From Arabidopsis thaliana (taxonomy: Eukaryota > Streptophyta > Magnoliopsida > Brassicales > Brassicaceae): 64,000 nucleotides of DNA. The notes beneath the pieces are model-generated. The model saw only the letters and a program-made list of their open reading frames with translations. It was not told the origin of the DNA and ran no database searches. Shown piece after piece: positions 36,147 to 47,300 of this stretch (position 1 is its first letter; the number at the start of each line of letters is the position of its first letter). Made by a program: the position numbers and the translations under genes. The stretch is taken from positions 4,278,001 to 4,342,000 of the forward strand of contig NC_003076.8 in the NCBI RefSeq assembly GCF_000001735.4, read 5' to 3'.

Positions 36147-36865
36147 TCCCCTATTAAATAAATATGGTGCACTCCTATGTTATTAACTAAAATGTTTAGA
36201 TTATAATTCAGAGTCACATCATTAATAAAAATAATATTAACAAATAAATGGCTTTTTGGCAAGACGGATTTAGAGGGACGGGTTTTTGAATCAACATTAA
36301 TAAAAAAATAAAATATAATTAATCCACCGTTTCAATACGGATTAAATTTTTAATTTATTATTTTCTAAGACCACTAATATTAAATATATCAAATCATCCT
36401 AATTTAGAAAAGATTATATAAAACAAAAAATGTTATGTGGTATGTATAATGTTACTATATATAAAATTAAACTATAAAATATAAATGTATTAGAAAATGA
36501 TACAATTTGCAAAACTTTTATATATAAAAAATAATTCTTAAATTTTAAAAATTACTACTTCAAAAAAAAATCACAGGACGGGTAAAGAAATTACAGAACG
36601 AGTTTTATTTTAGAATTGAGTTATATGGCGGATGTATTTGAATTAATATTTATAAAATTTTAAAATATTATTAATATGCTGTTTTAATAGGGGTTAAAAC
36701 TTCAGTTTTTTAACAATTGTCTCATGAATTCGTGGTATAGCGTTAGTTAATAACAATTATAAATTATAAAATATAAATATTTTATAAAATAAAATTTGCA
36801 AGTTTTAATATATATTACTTTTAAAAAATAAATCGTCCCGCGGTATACCGCGGGTTAAAATCTAG
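36147..36865 (+). mobile_element. Helitron-like non-autonomous element B
   Basis: The 3' terminus is clear: a perfect 18-nt GC-rich palindrome at 36837-36854 (CCCGCGGTATACCGCGGG), 7 nt of AT, then CTAG at 36862-36865 followed by T. This is the hairpin-plus-CTRR-plus-T structure of Helitrons. The 5' end is less certain; TCCCCTATTAAATAAATA at 36147 is a plausible start, though it is preceded by T instead of A. It shares TATAC and GTTAAAATCTAG with element A, so the two belong to related families. No transposase is encoded. Confidence 0.55.
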
Positions 36866-38322
36866 TGCAACAATTTAAAAAAACAAAACTGATTTGTAAC
36901 ATTTCTTCATAATGTCATTCGATGAATAAATAATTTTTTAGAATTTTTTTTATGTTTTAATATAAAAGATTTTTTTAAAAACACAATTTGTGTAGTTTAT
37001 TAATCTATGTGTCAAAAACTTAAACATCAATTAAAGAGAAACATATGGAACACTTGTTTTTTTTTTGGAACTTCGAAGTGAAACATATGGAACACTTGTT
37101 TTATTTCGGATCGTCTATATATTTTTTTATTTCTTTGATTTTGTCAGTACACTTTGAATAATTTATTTTTGGATTTACATGAATATTATTTTTTTTTTAA
37201 AGAAGAAGAATAATATAGAAGGATGCAATTGGATTTGTACTGAAGAGGTCTTGAGAGCGATACAACTTAGAGAATATGTTTTTTTCCATCTGAACAATAT
37301 GCAATGCGTTGTCATTGTCGTTTGACCAATTTTTAAAAATAGTTTCATTATCATATATAGTACCTAAATTATCATCTCTTGAAAACAAGTCTTCAAATGT
37401 GAAATATGACTTTTATAGCAGCGTCGAAAGATACAAAATTAGTTGTTAATTACGGAAACATGTTGGTCTTGATTTTGTTAATACGTTATTCACTTCTTGC
37501 AAAAAAAAAGCAAGTTATTTTTGATTTTGTACTATGTTAAAGTGCTTAACACTGATCACTGATGTAGCTATTTTTGGACGGTCACTATTTCAACTTAACA
37601 TTGTGTAATGCATTTATGAGTTTGGGATCTGTCTGAGGATATTTATGAAGAACTTCCACATGGAGAAACATTTGTTTACTAAATGTTGATATGACTATTC
37701 TTGAAACTTAACTTTTACACAAAAGTTAAAAACTAAACAAAATTCAACAAACAATTTGTGGTTAGCTGCAAGATCTACCAGAAGTTAGGGGATTAAGGAG
37801 GATGAGAGGGGTAAAAATATAATTTCGAGTGGGCAATGAAGTGGCACGTTCACCTGTCGGCACAGTGGAGAAGAGAACAACAAACCTTACTTCTCTCTTG
37901 TTCACATTCATAATTTGATGAACAGTCTTCTTCTCTGATGCAGAAACCCTCTCCCTGAATCTTGATTCTCTCACAATCAAGATTTGAAGCAAACGTTTTG
38001 AGAAAAATCTTTTGACACCATCAAGTAAGTTTTTATCTTTCTTATGTTTTTTGTGGTGTACCTGCATTGTGCCTAGTTTTGGTACTTGAATCATCTATTT
38101 TGGAATCTAGAGTATTGATCTGGAGTATGATTAGTCAAATCTAGGATTTTTAAGGAAAATGGTACTGAGAGATTGTATTATTTGCACATATCAGGTGTTC
38201 AGTGGTAGTGATTTGATATGATTTGGTCATTGTTTGAATGAAAGTTGGATTATTGTTCAGATTTGGTTGGCGGATTGTGGGAGGAATTCCAGAGCAATAT
38301 AGCAGGTGATGGTTGTACAACA
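36866..38322. promoter_or_regulatory. IQD11 upstream region and leader
   Basis: The first kilobase is AT-rich, with a two-copy 42-bp repeat at 37038-37110 (GAAACATATGGAACACTTGT) and no gene. From about 37850 base composition changes to pyrimidine-rich leader sequence. A leader intron is likely at 38025-38260 (ATCAA/GTAAGT to TTGTTCAG/ATTTGG). An out-of-frame upstream ORF at 38309-38356 overlaps the main start codon. Confidence 0.5.
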
Positions 38323-38356
38323 ATGGCTAAGAAGAAGGGCTTGTTCACTGTATTGA
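38309..38356 (+). promoter_or_regulatory. upstream ORF overlapping the IQD11 start
   Basis: ATG at 38309 (G at -3 and G at +4, a good context) opens a 15-codon ORF in another frame that ends with TGA at 38354-38356, past the IQD11 ATG at 38323. Ribosomes using it would miss the main start, so it could damp translation. Confidence 0.55.
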
Positions 38357-40247
38357 AAAGGATTTTTATTTCAGAAGTTAATTCAGAAAAGGTGAAGACA
38401 AAGATGTTAATCTCATTCTAATGCTGATTGTTGTTTCTGCATCTTGTTTGATTCTTCTTGTGTACTTCTGCAGAAAGAGAAGAGAAGAAAATGGACATTT
38501 TGGAAGCTTAGGATTAAGAAAAGATTACCTTCCATTACAGCACCTCCAGAGCACAGGACAAGTCATGAATCGCATGAGGAACAGAAGGAGGAAATTGTGT
38601 CAGATGTGGGTGAGATCAGCCAAGTGTCTTGTAGTCGACAGTTAGATTCCATAGAAGAGTCAAAAGGTTCAACATCACCAGAAACTGCTGATCTGGTAGT
38701 CCAGTATCAAATGTTTCTTAATAGACAGGAAGAAGTTCTTGCTGCTACTCGCATTCAGACCGCCTTTCGGGGTCATCTTGTAAGCTTGTCTTACCCTTTT
38801 CTTATGAAGCTACTGAAAGAATCGACTCATTTTCATACTGGAGTTATGTAGTTACCTTGTAGCTGTGTTGACTATAGTTGAGTAGGTTAGGTAGAGAGCT
38901 AAGACGTTGAAAGTAAGTTTAGGCAGAAGGATTTGGGGATTCTGAATTAGTTTAGGATCTTGGTTTGGGCAGTAATATATACATTTTGTCTCCTGTGTCA
39001 GTCACCTATTAAGTCTTTTGAGAACCAGATGTGAATCTTTTAAAGCGATTTCTCTTCTTCTTTTATTGCTGGATTTTGGGTTGATTTTTCAGGTGACATG
39101 CTGACAATGTTTTTGAACTTCATTGCAGGCAAGGAAAGCTCTACGTGCCTTGAAGGGAATAGTGAAGCTCCAAGCATATATCAGAGGTCGTGCTGTGAGA
39201 CGCCAAGCAATGACTACACTAAAATGCCTGCAATCTGTTGTGAACATTCAGTCACAAGTCTGTGGTAAGAGAACACAGATTCCCGGAGGTGTTCACAGAG
39301 ATTATGAAGAGAGCAATATATTCAATGATAACATTCTCAAGGTATGTCTTCTGATCTAAAAATGTAAACTCGTTGCCAACAGTGCAGCAGTTTATTAGTA
39401 TGTATTGTTTTCAGGTGGACACAAACGGTCAAAAGAGATGGGACGATAGTCTTTTAACAAAGGAAGAAAAGGAAGCAGTGGTAATGAGCAAGAAAGAAGC
39501 TTCACTAAGAAGAGAAAGGATAAAGGAATATGCAGTCACCCACCGGGTACTTCCTATGCACTTGTTTCATTTGGCTTTTTATTGCTTTACAAGTTTCCTA
39601 GTATTGACTTGAAACTGATACTTTGTCAACATCAGAAATCTGCGGAGTCATACCAGAAACGAAGTAACACTAAATGGAAGTACTGGTTAGACGAATGGGT
39701 AGATACACAACTAACCAAGAGCAAGGAGCTCGAAGATCTCGACTTCTCTTCGAAAACAAAACCGAAAGACGAAACTTTGAACGAGAAGCAGCTTAAAACT
39801 CCAAGGAACTCATCACCAAGAAGATTAGTGAATAATCATAGAAGACAAGTTTCAATAGGTGAAGATGAACAAAGCCCTGCCGCGGTCACTATCACTACAC
39901 CAACTTATATGGTTGCAACAGAGTCAGCAAAGGCAAAGTCAAGATCATTAAGCTCCCCAAGGATAAGACCGAGAAGTTTTGACACACAGTCAGAGAGTTA
40001 CTCGCCATATAAGAACAAGCTATGCCTGACGACATCAATGATGAGTGAAGCACCAAGCAAAGTAAGGATTGCCAACAATGGCAGTAACACTAGACCAAGT
40101 GCATACCAGCAACGGTCTCCAGGGTTAAGGGGATTTAACATAGGCCCTTTGAAATCATGCAATAATAATAATACTCTATTGAACGATCTCAGCATTAATT
40201 CAGAAAGATCTCTACCTAGCTGGAACAAGCAGAGCAGCTTGAGATGA
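38323..40247 (+). CDS. IQD11: IQ67-domain calmodulin-binding protein IQD11
   Basis: Exons 38323-38391, 38474-38779, 39129-39341, 39415-39546 and 39636-40247 give 443 aa, as I recall for At5g13460. IQD proteins are basic scaffolds that bind calmodulin through IQ motifs and often decorate microtubules or sit at the plasma membrane or nucleus. The first IQ motif (AATRIQTAFRGHL, about 113-125) is cut by a phase-0 intron, the family's hallmark. Further IQ-like repeats follow (GIVKLQAYIRGRAVRRQA and SVVNIQSQV). The Ser/Lys-rich tail carries the conserved block PRRLVNNHRRQVS and a PSYMVAT-like motif (TPTYMVATESAKAK). Translation may be lowered by the overlapping upstream ORF. Confidence 0.94.
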
Positions 40248-40561
40248 GTGGATATTGAACCCTGTATATATACATACTACATACGTTCCAATGTTTCTTT
40301 TGACTTTTGAGGGTCACACTCACATATGTGTATCATCAAATATTGTTTCGTTTTTTTGTTTACACTTGTTTGTTTATCTCAACTTCAAAATTGGCTAATC
40401 ATAAGATATTGTCATTTTGGTTGAGTAATATTACAAGACAAAACATAGGTTATTGTAACCAAAATTTGGTAATCTATTGGTTTCTTCTATTAAGGACCAG
40501 CGTGGCTCAAGCGACACCGTTTTGGTAAGGAAGAAAGAGCAAAAGGTTGGAGAAGGAAGAT
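40248..40561. other. short intergenic region between IQD11 and the next gene
   Basis: 314 bp containing the IQD11 3' flank and the promoter and leader of the small gene beginning at 40562. Nothing else seen. Confidence 0.45.
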
Positions 40562-41720
40562 ATGTCACTGGTCGACTACGACGATTCTTCATCCGACGAC
40601 GATGTTTTAGCCGCCGAGGAGAAACCTCTCCCACAGACGCAAAAGCGTCTGGTTTCTCCAGCTCAATCTTTTCCTCCAAAGAGGCAGTGAGTGATTTTAG
40701 GGTTTACCAATCTTGGATTCGTGTTCTTTTTTTCTTTTTGGGGTTTGCAATTAGAGCTTTCAATATGAAGAGTTGTTTCTGGAACCAATCTTAAACAGCT
40801 ATGACTAACTTTGATTCATGTAGCTTAGTTTCTCATTGTTCAGTCTTTGTTTGTGTGCTGATGAAGCAGGGCTTTTCGATTCATATGTAGCTATAAATCT
40901 AGCTTCAGGCTTCAAGTTCTGTTCTTTACCTTAGTATAGATGTCTGTGTACAGAGTTTTGTTTCTTAGGTAGCCAAAGTGAGTTCCTTTTGTTGATTCCG
41001 ATCTCGATCAGTTCTGATATTGAATGTGTCAGAGGTTACTTTTTAAAGCAAGTGTTGTGTTAAGTTTGGGTATTGAATACAGTTTCCTTTGTGGGGTTTG
41101 TAGGAGATTTGAGCAGGACGAGAGTGTTGAGAAGCTACCAGATGCTCTGCTTCTTCTGGAGTCACCGACACTCGCTCAGGTGACTGGCGGAGACCATGCT
41201 TCCGTTGTTGCAGCTGCAATGGCTGAGAGTGCATTAAGGAAGAGAGACTTGAGTGGGAATGCTTCTTCTCTTCCTCGTCGTCCCAAGCTACCAAGAGGAA
41301 ATTTGCCTCATTCAAAGAATTATCCTGAAACTTTGGGTAATGTGCTTGTGCCTCCTCAGCTCAAGGGAAGGTTAGTCAATGATATGTCATATTTGCTTGT
41401 TTCATCTCTTTTTTCACTATATTTCTCAAATCTAGAAAACTATGGAGAAAGGCTATGAGTGTTGTTAACAATCATTCAAAGAGTTATTTAGGGTATTTTG
41501 TGCTTGAAATGTGGTTTAGGAAGTTATCAATTGTTGACATTATGAGCATCTTCATGAGAACTAGCTCCTGAATTAGGTGCAATATCTTGTTTAGAACAAT
41601 TATAATCGAATAACTTGAGATTATATCTGCAGGAGCAATGTTGCTACAGAGGATATGAGCAGGCTTTTTGTGAAAAAACGGCAAGACTCCACCAAGGCAA
41701 AATCTCCAGATCAGGAATAG
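40562..41720 (+). CDS. small conserved plant protein of unknown function
   Basis: Exons 40562-40686, 41104-41370 and 41633-41720 join in frame to 159 aa, the size I recall for At5g13470. The N-terminus is acidic and Ser/Asp-rich (MSLVDYDDSSSDDDVLAAEE). A basic, proline-containing middle follows (LPRRPKLPRGNLPHSKNY), then GNVLVPPQLKGRSNVATEDM and a Lys-rich end (LFVKKRQDSTKAKS). No enzyme motif, signal peptide or membrane segment is visible. The composition suggests a nuclear protein, but that is a guess. I do not recognise a functional family. The splice model is well supported by phase and by an uninterrupted frame across all three exons. Confidence 0.85.
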
Positions 41721-42147
41721 TTTGGTCAAATTTGAATGGTTTTATTTCTCTGACTAATTACGTAACATTTTGTGCAACATAATAGTGGTATCTTAGCAGA
41801 AATAACAGAGTATGCAACTTTTTTTGTTTTTTCATTTATTTGGTACTATTTATACAAAAGAAACAAAAAAAGTTCTGATATTTCCATTATTCTAATTGCT
41901 TAGTAGTGTGAGTAGATGTTAAAATCTTGGAAGTGCGATTTGGTTGATCATTTAGGGTGACATTCAGTAATTTATTCATTTAATATTTAAAGAGTTATTT
42001 GGCTTGATCACTTATAATCCTTAATTTTAACTTTTAACATGTGTAAATTTCAAACAAAAAAAATTTGCAGAAAATTAGATAATAATCTTTGGTTTATTTA
42101 AAAAATAAAAATTCTCCAAAACGAAAGTACTGTAATATTGTTCTTAG
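41721..42147. other. 3' flank of the unknown gene up to the LINE
   Basis: 427 bp, AT-rich, without a gene. Together with 48251-48637 it forms the original space between two convergent genes (the unknown gene and FY) into which the LINE inserted. Confidence 0.5.
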
Positions 42148-42161
42148 AAGTTTGTCGGGTT
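42148..42161 (+). repeat. target-site duplication, left copy (LINE 1)
   Basis: AAGTTTGTCGGGTT directly precedes the element and is repeated exactly after its poly(A) at 48237-48250. A perfect 14-nt duplication defines the insertion borders; the leading two A residues of the right copy could also belong to the poly(A). Confidence 0.93.
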
Positions 42162-42276
42162 TCTGAAACAAAGGTTTTTCTCTCTCCTAAAAAGTGCGAC
42201 TTTCCAAGCAATTAGGGTTGGCTCCCTCTTCCAGTCGTCGTCTGGCCCTCCGCCGCCGGTGGGCGAGTCTCCTGTG

Positions 42277-44154
42277 ATGGTCACAAAGAAGAAACGCCCT
42301 CCTCCGCCGGTCCCCTTTAGTTCAAAGTTTGCCAGGGTTTTGGCTTCAGCCTCTGCTCCTCCTGTTCCTCCTTCTGCTCCTTTGGTTCGTTCAGATCTGG
42401 TTGATAGGGATTTGATTCCTCCTGGGTCCTTTACGATTATTCCTGATTCACTGGTCGAGATGCAGGGAACGCTTCCCATATCTCCTGTGATTGGCTCTGC
42501 TACAACCTCTGCTCTTGTGGCTTGTTCTGGATCTGTCTCACACAGTACTGGTTCGATTGGTCAGTCCTCAGTGGTCGTTGCCGCTGAAGATGCTATCTCT
42601 GCCCTAATCATTTCTGCTCCTGTTGGTCCTTCGGATGCTTCTATTGGCTCTGCTTCAGCTGCTCTGGTCGATCTTGCTGTTGTCGATGGTTCTTATACTC
42701 CGTCGCCGGTTGGTTTAACCCTCTCGGTGGCTCTCGGCTCAGATGGGTCTAGCGCTGCACATGGTCTTGGGCTTAGTACTACAATCTCTACTGGTATTAT
42801 TGGTGGTGCTCCAGCTGCTAAGGTTTTCTCTGTTGCGGATTCTCCTGGTCTTACTGCTCCTGTTGTTGGCACACTATCTGGTTCAAGCACATTGTTAGAG
42901 AGCTCCTCCAATGTTGCTGCTGCTGCTCCCTCTTCCATCTCGTTGCTGTCAGGAGATAACCCTTCGGTCAAACCTCCGAGCAATCCCTCTGCTAACGTTA
43001 CAGAGCCTTCTCCTACTTCTGATCTCCCTTGGGCTACCAAATTCAAGGCTTCTCTCCGAAACCTGAAGAAGATGAGTTCTCCAACCTTCATGGAGGACGG
43101 AACTCCGGTTGTGATTGCTCCTCCTTCCGTGTTGCTGAAGACGGCTGAGTTGTGGAAAGGCCATGTGGTCGCCCAGTTTCACGGGCTATGCCCCTCTGCT
43201 AATCGAATTTTCTCTGACTTGAATCCTATATGGGGTAATTTCGGCGACATTACGATTAGAATAGTCTCAGACACTGTTGCTCTCATCTTTATTCCTGCGG
43301 TTAACACTCGGCTCTGGGTCACGGATATTGGCTTCTGGCAGGCTGGTAACTGCTCATGCACTGTTTATCCTTGGTCTCCAGAAGGACTCCGTGATATTAA
43401 GGAGCTCAAATCAGCTCCTACTTGGGCAGTTCTGAAGAATGTTCCTCCTCAGTTATACTCTCTTGAAGGAATCAGTGTGATTGCTAGTGGTATTGGTGAG
43501 CCTCTGCATACTGAAAAGTCGAGGTTAGATCCCATAAGCATCGGCTCTACTAAGGTTAAGGTGATTATCAACTTGGATACACCTCTTCCATCAGCTATTG
43601 TTATCCGCGACATCCAAGGCAATTCTTCCCGGGTCGCTGTGGAATATCCGAGACCTCCCCCCAAATGCTTGAACTGTGGGAAGTATGGTCACTTGTTGAG
43701 TAGATGCCCTCTCCCTCTGTCACAAAAGCTGCCCTTCAAGAAGGATCTTCCTTCGGGATCAAAGGAAGTTTTACATTCCTCAACTTTCCTGGCTGGTGCT
43801 CCTGCAACCCTCAGCTTTTCTGCTCCAGTGATGACAGGTGATGGTGTTGATGCCAAGATAAAACCAAAAAAAAGGAGATCAAGGTCTAGGTCTCTGAAAC
43901 GATCTAAGAGTACTCCTCCTAGGATCGCTGGGTCTCTTGATACCTTGCAGCTGGTTCAAACCTCCATTAGAAAGAAGGAAAACAGTCGGAAGTGGGTTCC
44001 TAAGTCTATTGTTGATTTATCCGCCTCTTTGCCTATTAACTCTCCCATCACTATTGATTCAGAGATACCTAGTCTTAAGGCGTCAAAACCTGAACGGTCT
44101 ATGAGAGATTCTATTAAGGATCCTGATCCTGAGTTCCCTCTTCCAACTGGCTGA
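42277..44154 (+). CDS. LINE 1 ORF1, gag-like nucleic-acid-binding protein
   Basis: 625 aa from the first ATG of the open frame. The first 260 residues are a low-complexity Ala/Ser/Pro/Val region. A DUF4283-type domain follows at about 293-370 (WKGHVVAQFHGLCP, ITIRIVSDTVALIFI, TRLWVTDIGFWQAGN), the common plant LINE ORF1 domain. A CCHC zinc knuckle begins at residue 464 (CLNCGKYGHLLSRC, spacing 2-4-4). Then comes a basic tail (KPKKRRSRSRSLKRSKS). It should coat the element RNA and help deliver it for target-primed reverse transcription. No frameshift or stop is seen within it. Confidence 0.92.
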   Translation: MVTKKKRPPPPVPFSSKFARVLASASAPPVPPSAPLVRSDLVDRDLIPPGSFTIIPDSLVEMQGTLPISPVIGSATTSALVACSGSVSHSTGSIGQSSVVVAAEDAISALIISAPVGPSDASIGSASAALVDLAVVDGSYTPSPVGLTLSVALGSDGSSAAHGLGLSTTISTGIIGGAPAAKVFSVADSPGLTAPVVGTLSGSSTLLESSSNVAAAAPSSISLLSGDNPSVKPPSNPSANVTEPSPTSDLPWATKFKASLRNLKKMSSPTFMEDGTPVVIAPPSVLLKTAELWKGHVVAQFHGLCPSANRIFSDLNPIWGNFGDITIRIVSDTVALIFIPAVNTRLWVTDIGFWQAGNCSCTVYPWSPEGLRDIKELKSAPTWAVLKNVPPQLYSLEGISVIASGIGEPLHTEKSRLDPISIGSTKVKVIINLDTPLPSAIVIRDIQGNSSRVAVEYPRPPPKCLNCGKYGHLLSRCPLPLSQKLPFKKDLPSGSKEVLHSSTFLAGAPATLSFSAPVMTGDGVDAKIKPKKRRSRSRSLKRSKSTPPRIAGSLDTLQLVQTSIRKKENSRKWVPKSIVDLSASLPINSPITIDSEIPSLKASKPERSMRDSIKDPDPEFPLPTG

Positions 44155-44159
44155 CTGTT

Positions 44160-44279
44160 ATGTCTACCAAGTCAAAGAAGAAGGAACTCAAGAAGTGGCA
44201 CAATCGAATCCGTTCTGCGGGTCTGGGAGCTCAAGGTACTGATCGAGGTGAGTCCTCGTGCGGTTCCTTACCTCACTGA
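44160..44279 (+). CDS. small basic ORF between LINE ORF1 and ORF2
   Basis: 39 codons starting 5 nt after the ORF1 stop: MSTKSKKKELKKWHNRIR, then a Gly/Ser-rich end. It overlaps no conserved domain. It could be a reinitiation linker before ORF2, or the displaced C-terminus of ORF1 after a frameshift in this copy. It may not be translated. Confidence 0.35.
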   Translation: MSTKSKKKELKKWHNRIRSAGLGAQGTDRGESSCGSLPH

Positions 44280-44313
44280 AAGCTTGCTTTCACCTTCACC
44301 TTTTGTTGTGTAT

Positions 44314-47300
44314 ATGAAGGTTTTTTGTTGGAATATTCGGGGTCTAAATAATCGCATCCGTCAGAGAGTGGTTCGGAGGTGGATTGCTTCTAATAACCTT
44401 CTTGTTGGGTGTCTTTTGGAAACGCATGTGGCAGAGGCAAATGCCAGTGCGGTTTTGGCCTCCACCCTACCGGGTTGGAGGTTCGATAGCAACTATTGTT
44501 GCTCTGATCTTGGAAGGATCTGGATTGTTTGGGATCCTTCAATTTCAGTTTTGGTCTTTAAGCGCACAGAGCAGCTAATTCTGTGTAGTATCAAGTTACC
44601 TGACCTGCCTCAATCTTTTGTGGTAGCTTTTGTCTACGGGAGAAACACCGATTTGGAAAGGAGATCTTTGTGGGATGACATTTCTACCTTGGCCTCTTCT
44701 TCTCCCCTTTCTCGCACCCCGTGGCTTATTTTGGGGGATTTTAATCAAATAGCTGCGACAAATGAACACTTCTCCATTATCCAGTCTACTTTTTCCTTAA
44801 GAGGTATGAAAGATCTTCAGATATGCATGAGAGACAATCTTCTTGCTGATATCCCTAGTAGGGGTGGGTTTTTTACGTGGTCAAATCATCAACAGGACAA
44901 TCCTATCTTGAGGAAGTTGGACAGGGCTTTGGCTTCTGGCACTTGGTTCTCTCAGTTTCCTTCGGCCTTGGCAGTGTTTGATCCTCCCACTGCTTCTGAT
45001 CATGCTCCCTGCATTGTGTTAATTGAAAATCAGCCTGCTGTCTCTAAGAAAAGCTTTAAGTACTTCTTCTTTCTATCTTCTCATCCCACCTTTTTGGCAG
45101 CCTTGATTTTGGCTTGGAGAGATAACAGCATTGTGGGTTCGAAGATGTTCTCCTTGGGCAGGCATATGAGGGCTGCTAAAAGATGTTGCCGGAACTTGAA
45201 TAGGCTCCGGTTTAGTAATATCCAGCAGAGGACAGACCAGGCTTTGGCCAATCTGGAAGACATTCAAGCTGACCTTCTCTCTGCCCCTTCTGATGTTTTA
45301 TTCAGGCGTGAGCATGTAGCACGTAAACAGTGGGATTTTTTTGCTGCTGCCTTGGAATCATTCTATAGGCAAAAATCCAGGATTAGATGGCTCCATGAAG
45401 GAGATGCTAACACTCGTTTTTTTCACAAAGCTGTGATAGCCCATCAAGCCATAAATCTTATCAGATTACTTAGAGGGCCTGATGGCTCCAGAATTGATAA
45501 TGTTGATCAGATTAAGGGTATGCTTATCTCCTATTATACTCATCTGTTAGGCACCCCTAATGATGATGTGACCCCCTTTTCCGTTGAACGAATTCAGTCT
45601 CTTCATCCTTTTAGGTGTGATTCCTCCTTGGCTACTCAGTTAACAGCTATTCCTAGTGATGAAGAGATCACTATGGCCTTATTCTCTATGCCTAGGAACA
45701 AGGCGCCTGGTCCAGACGGGTTTCCAGTGGAATTCTTCGTGGAAGCTTGGCCTATTGTAAAGGAAAGTGTTATTGCAGCTATTAAGGAATTTTTCCTGAC
45801 AGGTCATTTGTTGAAAGGGTTTAATGCCACTGCCATTACTCTTATTCCTAAGGTTCCCGGGGCTGATCAGCTCAATCTCTTTCGTCCGGTGGCTTGTTGT
45901 ACCACAATCTACAAGGTGATTACTCGCCTTATCTCTAAGAGACTCAAGCTGTTCATTGATCAAGCGGTTCAATCCAACCAGGTTGGATTTATTAAGGGGC
46001 GGCTTCTATGTGAAAATGTTCTCTTGGCGTCTGAGCTAGTGGACAACTTCCAAGCTGAAGGTGATACTTCTAGAGGCTGTCTTCAGGTTGATCTAACCAA
46101 GGCTTATGATAACGTCAATTGGGAGTTTCTCATCAATATCCTCAAAGCCTTGAATCTTCCTCCCATTTTTATAAATTGGATATGGGTTTGCATTTCTACT
46201 CCCTCTTATAGCATCGCTTATAATGGTGAATTGATTGGCTTCTTCGCAGGAAAGAAAGGCATCCGCCAAGGAGATCCTATGTCCTCCCATCTGTTTGTGT
46301 TAGTAATGGATATTCTGGCCAGATCTTTGGATTTGGGAGCAGTGGAGGGCCGGTTTGTTCTGCATCCCAAGTGTTTGGCTCCTATGATCACTCATTTGAG
46401 TTTTGCAGATGATATTTTGGTTTTCTGTGATGGGTCTCTGTCTTCTCTTGCTGCCATCCTGGATATTCTAGATGTGTTTAAGAAAGGTTCGGGCCTTGGA
46501 ATTAATCTGCAGAAGACGGCCTTACTTTTAGATGGTGGTAACTTTGAAAGGAATCGGATTAAGGCAGCTAGTCTTGGTGTTTCACAAGGTTCTCTGCCTG
46601 TCCGTTATTTAGGCTTGCCTCTTATGTCCCAAAAAATGAAAAAGCACGATTACCAGCCTCTTGTGGATAGGATAAATTCAAGGTTCTCGTCTTGGACTGC
46701 AAGGCACCTCTCCTTTGCGGGTAGATTGCAGCTCTTGAAATCTGTTATTTACTCCACAATCAACTTCTGGGCTTCGATATTTATCCTCCCCAACCAATGC
46801 CTTCATAAGTTAGAGCAGTTGTGCAACGCGTTCTTATGGTCCGGAGCTCCAAACTCAGCTCGTGGTGCAAAAATCTCTTGGGATATAGTGTGTTCTTCTA
46901 AGGAAAGTGGTGGATTGGGTTTAAAAAGATTATCTTCTTGGAATAAGGTCCTGGCTCTCAAGCTGATTTGGCTGTTGTTTACTGCTTCGGGTTCCTTATG
47001 GGTCTCTTGGGTTCGGTTGCATCTAATCGGCCGTAGGAACTTTTGGAATCTTAATCCCTATCTCTCGGGCAGCTGGGTTTGGAGGAAGCTCTGTAAACTT
47101 AGAGAAGTTGCTCGTCCTTTTGTTATTTGCGAAGTTGGTTCAGGAATCACTGCTAGCTTTTGGCAGGATAACTGGACAGGTCATGGACCGCTTATACACT
47201 TAACGGGGTTGACCGGTCCTCAGCTGGTTGGGCTTTCCATTACCTCTGTTGTCAGGGACGCCATTAGGAACGATGACTGGTGGATTGCCTCTAGTAGAAG

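Noticed and set aside
34437..36865. CRISPR-like or MITE interpretation of the repeats in the ATP5-IQD11 gap
   Set aside because: The repeats are tandem, few and not spacer-separated, and no terminal inverted repeats were found; Helitron-like ends and local duplications explain them.
37762..38094. 110-codon minus-strand frame upstream of IQD11
   Set aside because: Overlaps the probable IQD11 leader and leader intron, has no recognisable similarity, and the plus-strand splice signals explain the region better.
44248..44313. GTG start for LINE ORF2 22 codons before the chosen ATG
   Set aside because: GTG is not a normal eukaryotic start, and the conserved endonuclease begins directly at the ATG at 44314.
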